A program made the position numbers and the translations under genes. The notes below the pieces were generated by a model, which was given only the letters and a program-made list of their open reading frames with translations, searched no databases and was not told the origin of the DNA. From Flavipsychrobacter sp. (lineage in GTDB: Bacteria; Bacteroidota; Bacteroidia; Chitinophagales; Chitinophagaceae), in NCBI GenBank assembly GCA_021155965.1, contig JAJNBJ010000020.1, positions 1 to 64,000 of the forward strand: DNA of 64,000 bases. Reading direction: 5' to 3'. How positions within the stretch are numbered: position 1 is the stretch's first letter; the number at the start of each line of letters is the position of its first letter. This document shows, in pieces, positions 31,215 to 42,454 of the stretch.

Positions 31215-32522
31215 TTGAAAACGAGAACATTAAAGAACGACAAGGTCAATATTATTACACTGGGCTGCTCCAAGAATATGGTGGACAGCGAGGTGCTGAG
31301 CGGGCAGCTTAATGCGAACGGTATTGATGTGATACATGAGAACCGCAAGCTTGACCATAACATTGTTGTTGTTAATACCTGTGGCTTTATTGATAAAGCA
31401 AAAGAAGAAAGCGTCAATACGATATTAGAGCAGGTTGCCCTGAAACGTAAGGGCAAGTTGGACAAAGTATATGTTACCGGCTGCCTGAGTGAGCGCTACC
31501 GTGGCGACCTGCAAACAGAAATACCAGAGGTTGATGCATGGTTCGGCACCATGGAATTGCCACTAATACTGAAGCAATTTGATGCAGATTATAAGTCAGA
31601 ACTGCTTGGCGAACGTTTACTAAGTACGCCTAAGCATTATGCTTACCTAAAAATATCTGAAGGCTGTAACCGTACGTGCTCATTTTGTGCCATACCGCTG
31701 ATGCGCGGCGGGCATGTATCTAAGACAACTGAAGAAATTGTAGCTGAGGCAAAAAAGTTAGTAAGAATGGGCGTGAAAGAGATCATGCTCATTGCGCAGG
31801 AACTTACTTACTACGGGCTGGACATTTATAAAAAACGTGCACTTGCCGACTTGCTGAAACATCTGTCTGATGTGGAGGGATTGCATTGGATACGGCTGCA
31901 CTATGCCTACCCTTCCAAATTCCCGCTGGAGATACTGGATGTGATGCGAGAGCGGGAAAATATCTGCAATTACCTGGATATGCCTTTACAGCATATATCA
32001 GACAATATGCTGCAAGCCATGAAACGCCAGATAACAAGGCAGGAAATAACAGACCTTATTGCTAATGTTCGTGATCGCGTGCCGGGCATTTGTATACGCA
32101 CTACTTTGATAACCGGTTTCCCTGGAGAGACAAGGGATGATGTGGAAGACCTGAAGCAGTTTTTAACAGATACAAGACTTGACCGGGTCGGTATCTTTAC
32201 CTACTCCCACGAAGAAAATACATCGGCTTATCAACTTACTGATAATATTCCCGCCGCAGAAAAAGAAGCGCGCGCGCAGGAGATAATGGAAGTGCAGCAA
32301 GAGATATCTTACGAAAAGAACCAGGAAAAAATAGGTAACACTTATAAAGTTATTGTTGACAAGAAAGAGGCCGGCCGTTATTTAGCACGCACAGAATTTG
32401 ACAGCGTGGAGGTGGATAACGAGGTTGTCATCCACAGCGACAAGCCGCTGCCAATAGGCGATTTTGTGAATGTCCGCATCATAAAAGCATTTGATTACGA
32501 CCTTGAAGGCGAAATAATCTAA
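31215..32522 (+). CDS. rimO: Ribosomal protein S12 methylthiotransferase RimO
   Basis: This 435-aa radical SAM enzyme adds a methylthio group to the conserved Asp of ribosomal protein S12. The N-terminal UPF0004 domain has C18, C56 and C90 for the auxiliary cluster. The radical SAM motif is C151xxxC155xxC158 (CNRTCSFC), and a TRAM domain is C-terminal. The start is TTG at 31215; the resulting N-terminus (MKTRTLKNDKVNIITLGCSKN) matches the usual Bacteroidota pattern, and no ATG is available before the conserved region. Confidence 0.95.
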   Translation: MKTRTLKNDKVNIITLGCSKNMVDSEVLSGQLNANGIDVIHENRKLDHNIVVVNTCGFIDKAKEESVNTILEQVALKRKGKLDKVYVTGCLSERYRGDLQTEIPEVDAWFGTMELPLILKQFDADYKSELLGERLLSTPKHYAYLKISEGCNRTCSFCAIPLMRGGHVSKTTEEIVAEAKKLVRMGVKEIMLIAQELTYYGLDIYKKRALADLLKHLSDVEGLHWIRLHYAYPSKFPLEILDVMRERENICNYLDMPLQHISDNMLQAMKRQITRQEITDLIANVRDRVPGICIRTTLITGFPGETRDDVEDLKQFLTDTRLDRVGIFTYSHEENTSAYQLTDNIPAAEKEARAQEIMEVQQEISYEKNQEKIGNTYKVIVDKKEAGRYLARTEFDSVEVDNEVVIHSDKPLPIGDFVNVRIIKAFDYDLEGEII

Positions 32523-32759
32523 TTCCCAATTCATGCAGCGATTGATTATCAATTAGTAGCGCCATTTTACGCATATACATTATCTATCTATAATAAAACT
32601 GAGCCCGCTCATAAAAAATTCAGGCAGTTTTTCATTAAATTTATAGTAGCAAAATGCAGCGTGGATTAACTGACTCTTACGCCCGTTATTTTCAGCTATA
32701 CCATATCAATCAGACAGTTCGTCTACGCGCATAATAAGTTCACTTCAAAACTTTTTTTT

Positions 32760-34895
32760 ATGCCGGAATTTGATAGTAATCATGTCAAAAACATTGTGCT
32801 GCTCGGACACTCGGGCAGCGGAAAAACAACACTTGCAGAAGCCATGCTTTTCCAGGCAGGCCTTATTAACCGCAGGGGATCTATAGCGGAAAAGAATACC
32901 GTTGCAGATTACACTGACCTGGAGAAAGAACGCGGCAACACAATCTTCTCCAAACTACTGCATGCACCGTGGAAAGGGTATAAAATAAATATCCTGGACA
33001 CACCCGGCTACGACGATTTCTCGGGCGAAGTAATTAGTGCACTAAGGGTGGCTGATACTGGTGTGATGCTGCTGAACGCAAGCGAAGGTGTGGAGGTAGG
33101 CACAGATATCATCTGGGAGTATACCGAGAAGTTCAAAACACCAACGATCTTCCTGGTAAATAAATTGGATCATGAAAAAGCTGATTTTGACAAAACCATT
33201 GCCGAAGCAAAAGCCCATTTTGGCAATAATGTTGTAGTAGTACAGTACCCACTGAACCAGGGTGAGAACTTTAATGCCATGATAGATGTGCTGAATATGG
33301 TGATGTATCAATATGGCAAAGATCCTAAACCACAGAAACTATCTATACCCGAAAGTGAAAAAGCCCGTGCCGAGGCTTTACATAAAGAACTTATTGAAGC
33401 CATAGCCTCAAATGATGAGGGGCTAATGGAAAAATATTTCGACAAAGGAGAACTGACAGAAGATGAAATGCGGCAAGGGCTGCATGTATCAATGACCAAA
33501 CACGACCTGTTCCCCGTATTCTGCGCTTCTGCTGAACAGAACCGGGGCGTAGCAAGGCTGATGGGCTACATAGATAATGTATGTCCACCGTCATGCGAGA
33601 TGCCACCGCAGTTAATGAGCACAGGTGAAAATCTGCCTTGCAACAGCAATGCCAGTGCATGTATATTTATATACAAAACTGTTAATGAACCTCATGTTGG
33701 CGAACTCAGCTTTTTTAAAGTTTATTCAGGAACGGTTAAAACAGGGATGGAGTTGGTGAATGAAAATACCGGCGTTACAGAACGCCTGAACCAGCTTTAC
33801 GTAATGGAGGGTAATAAACGCATAAATGTGACTGAACTTATTGCCGGAGATATTGGCGCAACATTAAAACTGCGCAATACGCACGTAAACAATACGCTAC
33901 ACGAGAAAGGAAAAAACATTGAATTATCTCCAATCGTTTTTCCGGAAACTAAATTGAGTATTGCATTGGCAAATAACAAAAAAGGTGAAGAAGAAAAGCT
34001 GGCCGCAGCACTACACCAGCTAAAAGAGGAGGATCCCACAATGCATGTAGAAGTATCAGCAGAACTGGGACAAACATTACTGCACTGCCAGGGAGATATG
34101 CATCTTGCCGTTATTAAATGGAAGCTTCAACATATATATCACCTTGATGTAGTTTATAGCAGGCCAAAAGTCGCTTACCGGGAAACTATAAGGTCCAGGG
34201 CGGATGCCACATACCGCCACAAAAAACAATCGGGTGGCTCCGGGCAGTTTGGCGAAGTAACAATGCGTATTGAACCGTGGTATGAGGGGATGCCCGACCC
34301 TAACGATATTACCATACGCGGCAAAGAAGTACACAACCTGCCATGGGGTGGTAAACTCGTTTACTATAACTGTATTGTTGGCGGTGTTATAGATGCACGC
34401 TTCCTCCCATCAATTCTTAAAGGCGTTATGGAGAAGATGCACAGCGGCCCGCTAACCGGATCGTATGTAAGGGACATTCGTGTATGTGTGTATGATGGTA
34501 AAATGCATGCAGTAGATAGCAATGACCTGTCATTTAAGATCGCTGGCATGATGGCATTTAAAGATGCGTTTCAGCATGCCAACCCCTTACTCATGGAGCC
34601 TATATATGCTATGGAGGTCTTAGCACCCGATGAACTTACAGGCGCCATACTGGGCGATATCCAGATGCGAAGGGGTATGATAGAAGGGTTTAACAATGAA
34701 GGACATTTTACGGTAATTAATGCGAAAGTGCCTCATGCTGAAACCTACCAATATGCATCTGCACTGCGCAGCCTCTCGCAGGGGAAAGCAAGGTTCAGGA
34801 TGAGGTTTGACCACTATGCACCTGTTTCGCCTGAACTGCAAAAGAAGCTTACTGAAGCTCATAATAAGGAGGTCCCGGAACTGGCTGAAGCTTAG
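32760..34895 (+). CDS. EF-G paralogue (EF-G2 type translation GTPase)
   Basis: This 711-aa protein has all EF-G domains: G1 GHSGSGKT (16-23), G2 ERGNTI (57-62), G3 DTPGYDDF (80-87), NKLD (134-137), domain IV with SGGSGQFGEVTMRIEP, and a domain V ending. In canonical EF-G the G3 motif is DTPGHVDF, whose His is catalytic; here it is Tyr84. Bacteroides EF-G2 is, to my knowledge, reported to support translation without normal GTP hydrolysis, and this protein looks like that class. It is monocistronic, with 237 bp of featureless sequence upstream and a strong terminator downstream. Confidence 0.88.
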   Translation: MPEFDSNHVKNIVLLGHSGSGKTTLAEAMLFQAGLINRRGSIAEKNTVADYTDLEKERGNTIFSKLLHAPWKGYKINILDTPGYDDFSGEVISALRVADTGVMLLNASEGVEVGTDIIWEYTEKFKTPTIFLVNKLDHEKADFDKTIAEAKAHFGNNVVVVQYPLNQGENFNAMIDVLNMVMYQYGKDPKPQKLSIPESEKARAEALHKELIEAIASNDEGLMEKYFDKGELTEDEMRQGLHVSMTKHDLFPVFCASAEQNRGVARLMGYIDNVCPPSCEMPPQLMSTGENLPCNSNASACIFIYKTVNEPHVGELSFFKVYSGTVKTGMELVNENTGVTERLNQLYVMEGNKRINVTELIAGDIGATLKLRNTHVNNTLHEKGKNIELSPIVFPETKLSIALANNKKGEEEKLAAALHQLKEEDPTMHVEVSAELGQTLLHCQGDMHLAVIKWKLQHIYHLDVVYSRPKVAYRETIRSRADATYRHKKQSGGSGQFGEVTMRIEPWYEGMPDPNDITIRGKEVHNLPWGGKLVYYNCIVGGVIDARFLPSILKGVMEKMHSGPLTGSYVRDIRVCVYDGKMHAVDSNDLSFKIAGMMAFKDAFQHANPLLMEPIYAMEVLAPDELTGAILGDIQMRRGMIEGFNNEGHFTVINAKVPHAETYQYASALRSLSQGKARFRMRFDHYAPVSPELQKKLTEAHNKEVPELAEA

Positions 34896-34914
34896 CATTC
34901 TGTTGCGCATTTTC

Positions 34915-34948
34915 ATTAATCCCCAAAGTAAATCCTTTGGGGATTAAT
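34915..34948 (+). terminator. Strong terminator after the EF-G paralogue
   Basis: A 14-bp perfect inverted repeat (ATTAATCCCCAAAG/CTTTGGGGATTAAT) with a 6-nt loop is followed by a T-rich run. It separates the EF-G paralogue from the thiamine operon. Confidence 0.85.
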
Positions 34949-34969
34949 TTATATTTCCATAATAAACGG

Positions 34970-34997
34970 TTTGTTAGTTCTTATTCACTTAACTTTA
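34970..34997 (+). promoter_or_regulatory. Candidate promoter of the thiamine operon
   Basis: TTTG (34970-34973), 16 bp, TAACTTTA (34990-34997). The spacing is short, but the predicted transcription start (about 35003) coincides with the first base-paired nucleotides of the riboswitch. Confidence 0.4.
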
Positions 34998-35001
34998 CTT
35001 C

Positions 35002-35077
35002 ACTTTAGGGGTGCCTACCGGCTGAGATCATACCCTTTGAACCTGAACAGGGTAATGCCTGCGGATGGGAAAAAGTA
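35002..35077 (+). promoter_or_regulatory. TPP riboswitch (THI element)
   Basis: The conserved core is complete: GGGGTGCC, CTGAGAT, ACCCTTTGAACCTGA, CAGGGTAATGCCTGCG and GATGGGA in the right order. P1 pairs ACTTT (35002-35006) with AAAGT (35073-35077). It precedes thiS by 66 nt and should repress the thi operon when thiamine pyrophosphate is bound. No terminator follows directly, so control is probably at translation of thiS or through a weaker structure. Confidence 0.95.
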
Positions 35078-35143
35078 ATCTTCAAAGCTATCCGTATTTG
35101 CTCCCTCAGAGTTTATTGTTTTTTGCATAACAACAATTGTTGC

Positions 35144-35347
35144 ATGAATATTTATATCAATAGCAAACCGCAGGAATTGAGCAGTGATTCGAAAATAACC
35201 GACGCATTGGCCTTGCTCAATATTACGGCTCAAAAGGGCATTGCTATAGCTATCAATAATAATGTCATTCCAAAATCAGAATGGGATACTTATATATTAC
35301 AGGAAGAAGATAAGGTGATGTTGATACGTGCCGCACAAGGCGGATAG
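35144..35347 (+). CDS. thiS: Sulfur carrier protein ThiS
   Basis: This 67-aa ubiquitin-fold protein ends in Gly-Gly (RAAQGG), which is thiocarboxylated to donate sulfur for the thiazole ring. The ATG at 35144 gives the family N-terminus MNIYINSKPQEL; the upstream ATG at 35123 adds a non-homologous leader. It is the first gene of the riboswitch-controlled operon. Confidence 0.92.
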   Translation: MNIYINSKPQELSSDSKITDALALLNITAQKGIAIAINNNVIPKSEWDTYILQEEDKVMLIRAAQGG

Positions 35348-35374
35348 TAAGTTAATTGATTAAACGGTTCTTAA

Positions 35375-37234
<1,860 letters not shown>

Positions 37235-37240
37235 CCTGTG

Positions 37241-38014
37241 ATGAGCAACACAACAAAGCCATATGTACTATCTATTGCCGGTTTTGACCCATCGGCTGGC
37301 GCGGGTGTGCTTGCTGATATTAAGACCTTTGAAAATAATGGCGTGTATGGTATGGGAGTTGTCTCCGCGCTTACCTATCAGAACGATGTAGAATTTGAAA
37401 GAGTTGAGTGGATAGATCATGCAAAAATTGTTGGGCAAGTAGAAGTGTTGTTAAAACGTTTCAGTATAAAGCATATCAAAATTGGATTGATCGAAAGCAT
37501 GGACACATTAACTCACATAGTATGCTTTTTGAAGGCTGAAATCGATGACCCGGTTATTATTTATGATCCTATCTTGAAAGCCAGTGCAGGATTTCCATTT
37601 CATAGCATTACGGAACAACAATTCGTAAATGCAATTGAAGGAATTTACTGCATCACACCAAATATTCCTGAAGCAATACAAATATTTGGCGCTGAGCATC
37701 TAAACGACAAAATGGAATTGCTTAGTGACAACATCAATATTTATCTAAAAGGCGGTCACAGCGAAGAAAATGTAGTGACGGACCTTTTTTATGTTAAAGA
37801 TCACACCTATGCCTTTCCTAATGACCGGATACAAAATGGGGCAAAGCATGGCAGTGGCTGTGTGCTGTCTTCAGCACTTACGGCACAACTGGCTTTAGGA
37901 AATGACCTGCCAACTGCTGCCGAAAACGCCAATAGCTACACACACAGTTTTTTGGCAAGCAACGAAACGTTATTAGGCTATCATCAAATGTTCATCCATG
38001 AGACCCATAAGTAA
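37241..38014 (+). CDS. thiD: Hydroxymethylpyrimidine (phosphate) kinase ThiD
   Basis: This 257-aa ribokinase-fold enzyme makes HMP-PP from HMP(-P). Motifs are IAGFDPSAGAG near the N-terminus and the anion-hole KHGSGCVLSSA near residues 205-215, with Ser for the more usual Thr. An in-frame GTG one codon earlier (37238) is possible. It overlaps thiE by 17 bp. Confidence 0.93.
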   Translation: MSNTTKPYVLSIAGFDPSAGAGVLADIKTFENNGVYGMGVVSALTYQNDVEFERVEWIDHAKIVGQVEVLLKRFSIKHIKIGLIESMDTLTHIVCFLKAEIDDPVIIYDPILKASAGFPFHSITEQQFVNAIEGIYCITPNIPEAIQIFGAEHLNDKMELLSDNINIYLKGGHSEENVVTDLFYVKDHTYAFPNDRIQNGAKHGSGCVLSSALTAQLALGNDLPTAAENANSYTHSFLASNETLLGYHQMFIHETHK

Positions 38015-38630
38015 ACTCCAATTCATAACCACAAATCCAAGACTGGCTGAGCAGGCTTGTTTGGGAGGTATTAACTGGATACAGCTTCGGTTAAAAAATA
38101 CACCTGACGATGAGTTCATATCAATAGCCAGGGAAGTGCAGGCTGTTTGCAGGCAATTCAATGCCACTTTTATTATAAATGACAATGTTACGATGGCGTT
38201 TAATTTACAGGCTGATGGTGTACATCTTGGCAAGGAGGATATGAGCCCTGATGTTGCGAGACAATTACTAGGACGCAACTTTATTGTCGGGTGTACAGCA
38301 AATACTATTGAAGATGTAACCTATTTGTCTTCAAAACCTATCAACTATATTGGCCTTGGCCCATATCGTTTTACGTCAACAAAACAAAAGCTAAGCCCTA
38401 TATTGGGCATTGAAGGCTACCGGAACATTTTCGCGCAACTACAACAGCGTCAGATAAACACACCTCCTGTTATAGGCATTGGCGGCATTACTCATAATGA
38501 TATACCAGAACTGTTGGCTACAGGACTGCATGGCGTAGCTGTTTCGGGTGCAATTTCAGGTGCAGCCAATATCACATTAGCGGCACAACAACTTAAAAAC
38601 TCTTTATTTACCATTTACAATAATGCATAG
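37998..38630 (+). CDS. thiE: Thiamine-phosphate synthase ThiE
   Basis: This 210-aa TIM-barrel enzyme joins HMP-PP and thiazole phosphate. Family motifs include DGVHLGKEDM, PYRFTSTK and the phosphate-binding IGIGGI. It overlaps thiD and is followed by thiG after 3 bp. It is the bona fide ThiE of the operon; a divergent homologue lies on the other strand at 41580-42200. Confidence 0.93.
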   Translation: MRPISKLQFITTNPRLAEQACLGGINWIQLRLKNTPDDEFISIAREVQAVCRQFNATFIINDNVTMAFNLQADGVHLGKEDMSPDVARQLLGRNFIVGCTANTIEDVTYLSSKPINYIGLGPYRFTSTKQKLSPILGIEGYRNIFAQLQQRQINTPPVIGIGGITHNDIPELLATGLHGVAVSGAISGAANITLAAQQLKNSLFTIYNNA

Positions 38631-38633
38631 TGT

Positions 38634-39404
38634 ATGAATGACCAGTTAGTAATTGCAGATAAAGTATTTTCCTCGCGGCTGTTTACGGGTACTGGAAAGT
38701 TTGGAGATCACAGGATCATGGAGGAAGCATTACTCGCTTCTGGTTCAGAATTAGTGACAGTCGCTCTGAAACGCGTAAATCTTGAAGGTGAAAATGACGA
38801 TATATTGCAGCACCTGCATCATCCGCATATCAACTTGTTGCCCAATACATCAGGGGTGCGTAACGCAGAAGAAGCCATTTTTGCTGCCCGCCTCGCACGT
38901 GAGGCATTACAAACCAATTGGCTAAAGCTGGAAATACACCCTGACCCTAAATACCTGATGCCCGACCCTATTGAAACACTAAAAGCAGCGGAAAAACTGG
39001 TAAAGGAAGGGTTCATAGTGCTGCCTTATATTCATGCAGACCCTGTGTTATGCAAACGACTAGAAGAAGTTGGCGTAGCTGCAGTAATGCCGCTTGGCTC
39101 ACCTATAGGCAGCAATATGGGCTTAAAAACACTGGAATTCTTACAAATAATAATAGAACAGAGCAATGTACCCGTAGTAGTAGATGCTGGAATAGGCGCT
39201 CCAAGTCATGCAGCAGCCGCTATGGAAATTGGCGCATCTGCTGTGTTGGTGAATACCGCCATAGCTGTAGCAGGAAATCCGGTACAGATAGCCACTGCTT
39301 TTAAAATGGCTGTAGAAGCAGGGCGTATGGCATACAATGCTAAATTGGGAACTGTTAAAACATATGCAGAAGCTAGTAGCCCGCTCACAGAATTTTTAAA
39401 TTGA
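38634..39404 (+). CDS. thiG: Thiazole synthase ThiG
   Basis: This 256-aa TIM-barrel enzyme assembles the thiazole phosphate from deoxyxylulose phosphate, dehydroglycine and ThiS-thiocarboxylate. It contains GTGKF near the start, the family segments PLGSPIGSN and [16 protein letters not shown], and the [14 protein letters not shown] block. It is followed by thiH, its usual partner in operons that use tyrosine rather than glycine oxidation. Confidence 0.96.
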   Translation: MNDQLVIADKVFSSRLFTGTGKFGDHRIMEEALLASGSELVTVALKRVNLEGENDDILQHLHHPHINLLPNTSGVRNAEEAIFAARLAREALQTNWLKLEIHPDPKYLMPDPIETLKAAEKLVKEGFIVLPYIHADPVLCKRLEEVGVAAVMPLGSPIGSNMGLKTLEFLQIIIEQSNVPVVVDAGIGAPSHAAAAMEIGASAVLVNTAIAVAGNPVQIATAFKMAVEAGRMAYNAKLGTVKTYAEASSPLTEFLN

Positions 39405-39408
39405 AGCG

Positions 39409-40527
39409 ATGTTTAAAGAAGTTTTTGATAATTATAATTGGGATGATGCGCTGGTAAGTATCTATGCTAAGACAGCAGTGGATGTGGAACGTGCATTAAC
39501 CAATAGTAAAAAGACCCTGGAGGACTTCAAAGCGCTTATTTCCCCAGCAGCAGCTCCGTACCTTGAGCAGATGGCACAGATGAGCCATCGTATAACTCAA
39601 AAGAGGTTTGGCAAAACTGTACAACTATATGCTCCACTCTATCTTTCTAATGAATGCCAGAATATATGTACTTATTGTGGTTTTAGCCTCGATAATAAAA
39701 TACGTCGCAAGACACTCTCTGCAATAGAAATAATACAGGAAGCTGAATACCTGAAACAACAAGGCTTTGAGCATGTATTATTAGTAACAGGAGAGGCAAC
39801 CAAAACTGTAGGTATTGAATACCTGAAAAATGCTATTCGCTTATTGCGGCCACATTTCGCGAACATCTCCATAGAAGTACAACCTTTGGATGAAGATGAA
39901 TACAGCACACTAGCTGCTGAAGGGCTTTATGCTGTATTGGTTTATCAGGAAACCTACCATCAAGACAACTACAAACACTATCATCCTAAGGGCAAGAAAT
40001 CCAATTTTGACTATAGGTTGGATACACCCGATAGGTTGGGCAATGCAGGCATACACAAAATAGGTCTCGGCGTATTGATTGGCCTTGAAGACTGGCGGGC
40101 AGATAACTTTTATACTGCATTGCATGTCAATTACCTCGAAAAACAATTCTGGCAAACTCGTTATAGCATATCCTTTCCCCGCCTGAGGCCTGCAACAGGA
40201 TTAATAGAACCTAAAGTAGCTATTACTGACAAAGAATTGGTGCAATTGATATGCGCATGGCGCATATTTAACGAGGAGATCGAATTATCCGTCTCAACCA
40301 GGGAAAATGAAATTTTTCGCGATCACATCATAAAATTGGGTGCTACTACCATAAGTGCGGGTTCAAAAACCAATCCGGGAGGCTATGTGGTAGAGCCGGG
40401 ATCACTAGAACAGTTTGAAATAGACGACAGTCGTTCAGTTTCAGAAATTAAGACAATGATAGAGCGTAACGGCTATAAACCGGTGTGGAAAGACTGGGAA
40501 AAGTTCACAATAGTAGAAAAAGTGTAG
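39409..40527 (+). CDS. thiH: Tyrosine lyase ThiH (2-iminoacetate synthase)
   Basis: This 372-aa radical SAM enzyme cleaves tyrosine to dehydroglycine for thiazole synthesis. The cluster motif is C83xxxC87xxC90 (CQNICTYC). The family segments EVQPLDEDEY, YQETYH and SFPRLRPATG are present. Its use instead of the oxygen-dependent ThiO suggests thiamine synthesis that does not need oxygen for this step. Confidence 0.96.
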   Translation: MFKEVFDNYNWDDALVSIYAKTAVDVERALTNSKKTLEDFKALISPAAAPYLEQMAQMSHRITQKRFGKTVQLYAPLYLSNECQNICTYCGFSLDNKIRRKTLSAIEIIQEAEYLKQQGFEHVLLVTGEATKTVGIEYLKNAIRLLRPHFANISIEVQPLDEDEYSTLAAEGLYAVLVYQETYHQDNYKHYHPKGKKSNFDYRLDTPDRLGNAGIHKIGLGVLIGLEDWRADNFYTALHVNYLEKQFWQTRYSISFPRLRPATGLIEPKVAITDKELVQLICAWRIFNEEIELSVSTRENEIFRDHIIKLGATTISAGSKTNPGGYVVEPGSLEQFEIDDSRSVSEIKTMIERNGYKPVWKDWEKFTIVEKV

Positions 40528-40528
40528 T

Positions 40529-41593
40529 ATGCTGTCAGCAGAAGAGAACGCACGGTACAGCAAACAGATCATTCTGCCGGAAATTGGCATTGATGGACAA
40601 GAAAAGCTGCGCAATGCTAAAGTACTGGTAATTGGCGCAGGGGGATTAGGTTGCCCTATTCTGCAATATTTAACTGCCGCCGGTGTTGGAGCAATAGGTG
40701 TAGCCGATGGTGACGCTATACACATCTCTAACCTGCAACGGCAAGTACTGTATACAGAAAGTGATATCGGGCAAAACAAGGCGGAAATAGCAATAAGTAA
40801 ATTGAAGCTACTTAATCCCCTGGTGGCATTTCACCTGCACAAATTTTTCATTACTGGCGATAATGCATTGGAAATACTAAAAGATTATGAGGTCGTTGTA
40901 GATGGCTCAGATAATTTTGCTACCCGCTATCTGGTAAATGATGCTTGTGTAATATTGAATATACCCCTTGTATTTGGCGCTATTTATAAATTCGAAGGGC
41001 ATGTATCAGTCTTCAATTATATGAACGGCCCTACATACCGTTGCATTTTCCCCGAACAGCCTGGCTTTGACGAAGCGCCGAACTGTGCTGATATAGGCGT
41101 TATCGCCACCCTACCCGGCATCATAGGCACAATGCAGGCAAATGAAGCAGTAAAAGTGATAACAGGTATTGGCAATACGTTATCCGGCAAATTACTCGTG
41201 ATAGACACGCTCACTATGCATATGCATACATTCAGTTTCAAACTGAATGAAGCAAACAAGAACATTACTGAACTACAGCAAACCAGCATTTACTGTGAAG
41301 CCTCAGTAAAAAATATAGATTATAGCCAGTTGCAGGTAATGCAGCAAAATACTAATACCCAACTGGTAGACGTGCGAGAAACTGAAGAGCATCAAATAGA
41401 AAATATCGGGGGAATAAACATCCCATTGTCTGTTTTTGATGCCAGTTACCACCTTCTGAACCCTGATAACAATATTGTTCTCTATTGTAGTTCAGGCACA
41501 CGCAGCAATCACGCTGCAAAGCAGTTAATACAAAATGGATTTGCGCACATCTTTCATCTGCAGGGCGGCATCAATGCCATCATAAAGCATTGA
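40529..41593 (+). CDS. thiF: ThiF/MoeB-type adenylyltransferase fused to rhodanese
   Basis: This 354-aa protein has an E1-like domain (1-245) with ATP-binding GAGGLG (36-41), DNLQRQ-like ISNLQRQ and a putative catalytic Cys186 (NCADIG). A C-terminal rhodanese domain (about 262-354) has active-site Cys320 in CSSGTRS. It adenylates ThiS, and the rhodanese part can supply persulfide sulfur. The zinc site of most MoeB/ThiF proteins is degraded: only Cys172 of the first CxxC remains, and the second CxxC is absent. It may also serve molybdopterin sulfur transfer, but its operon indicates ThiS. Confidence 0.9.
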   Translation: MLSAEENARYSKQIILPEIGIDGQEKLRNAKVLVIGAGGLGCPILQYLTAAGVGAIGVADGDAIHISNLQRQVLYTESDIGQNKAEIAISKLKLLNPLVAFHLHKFFITGDNALEILKDYEVVVDGSDNFATRYLVNDACVILNIPLVFGAIYKFEGHVSVFNYMNGPTYRCIFPEQPGFDEAPNCADIGVIATLPGIIGTMQANEAVKVITGIGNTLSGKLLVIDTLTMHMHTFSFKLNEANKNITELQQTSIYCEASVKNIDYSQLQVMQQNTNTQLVDVRETEEHQIENIGGINIPLSVFDASYHLLNPDNNIVLYCSSGTRSNHAAKQLIQNGFAHIFHLQGGINAIIKH

Positions 41594-42200
41594 TCACTTT
41601 CATTACATCTCCAAATGCCTGTAGCGGATCTTCAGCCTGCCATATGCCACCCAGCATTGCAGCACCATGAAAACCATATTGGTTTAATGTTGTTATTTGC
41701 CCGGCGCCTACCCCGCCCAGCCCAATGATCGCAGGGCAACGCTCACCCATCATATTAAGCTTCTTTTTTGTTGCTGATGCCCCCGCCAGGTCAATTGCAG
41801 CCTTATACCCCTGCTTTGAAATACTGTCAAACACAGGGCTTATCAATACATAACTATAAAACACTTCATTCTCCAATAACTCCTGCCATGAATGGAATGA
41901 AGTGGACAAAGTATTCACAGTAATCTTCCTGATTTGCTGCCATACAGCACTATCATTGCGCATTTCACTATTCAAATGAATGCCACATAGCTCATGATCA
42001 TCCAGTAATTCAAAATGTCCACAAAGCACGATCCTGTTATGGTACTGCTCATCTATTTCACTAATATATTTCCCGTATTCCTCTTTTGTATATGCGGGCT
42101 TTCTTAAGTGCAACTTTTGCAACCCAAATTTAAACAGCTCATTTACAATAGCCGTTTCTCCGAGCATATCATTTTCAGGCGTGATAACTATAAGCCGCAT
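41580..42200 (-). CDS. TenI/ThiE-like protein (putative thiazole tautomerase)
   Basis: This 206-aa TIM-barrel homologue of thiamine-phosphate synthase is read from ATG 42200. The sequence keeps the C-terminal IIGLGGVGAGQI phosphate-binding block but has a divergent substrate region, as in TenI, the thiazole tautomerase. It lies tail-to-tail with thiF, overlapping by 14 bp. It is outside the riboswitch transcript and so may be expressed independently of thiamine. A second ThiE activity is the alternative. Confidence 0.78.
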   Translation of the reverse strand: MRLIVITPENDMLGETAIVNELFKFGLQKLHLRKPAYTKEEYGKYISEIDEQYHNRIVLCGHFELLDDHELCGIHLNSEMRNDSAVWQQIRKITVNTLSTSFHSWQELLENEVFYSYVLISPVFDSISKQGYKAAIDLAGASATKKKLNMMGERCPAIIGLGGVGAGQITTLNQYGFHGAAMLGGIWQAEDPLQAFGDVMKVINAL

Positions 42201-42243
42201 ACACTGCAATTATACAACATCTCCCGGTTTCAACGGCAATTCA

Positions 42244-42251
42244 TAGATTTG
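42244..42251 (+). promoter_or_regulatory. -7 box of the CWC gene
   Basis: TAGATTTG, exact consensus, only 7 nt before the ATG at 42259; no -33 TTTG at proper distance. It is divergent to the TenI-like gene. Confidence 0.4.
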
Positions 42252-42258
42252 CAGGGTG

Positions 42259-42453
42259 ATGGATAATACAACTACATCAGCAATAAAGACTTGCCCTCAA
42301 TGTGGCGCATCATTTGCATGTACCCCAACCGATTGTTGGTGTAGCCAATTACCGCCGGTTATGCCTGTTGATGTAAATGCTGAATGTTATTGCCCATTAT
42401 GTCTTGCCGATCTGATAACCAAAAAAAATGAACAAAACCACAAAACCAGCTAA
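42259..42453 (+). CDS. Cysteine-rich CWC family protein
   Basis: This 64-aa protein has eight cysteines in CPQCGASFAC, DCWCSQLP and CYCPLCL, the signature of the small CWC family (probable metal binding, function unknown). ATG 42259 is preferred over the GTG at 42256. Its 3' end abuts the DUF486 gene (TAATATG). Confidence 0.85.
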   Translation: MDNTTTSAIKTCPQCGASFACTPTDCWCSQLPPVMPVDVNAECYCPLCLADLITKKNEQNHKTS

Positions 42454-42454
42454 T

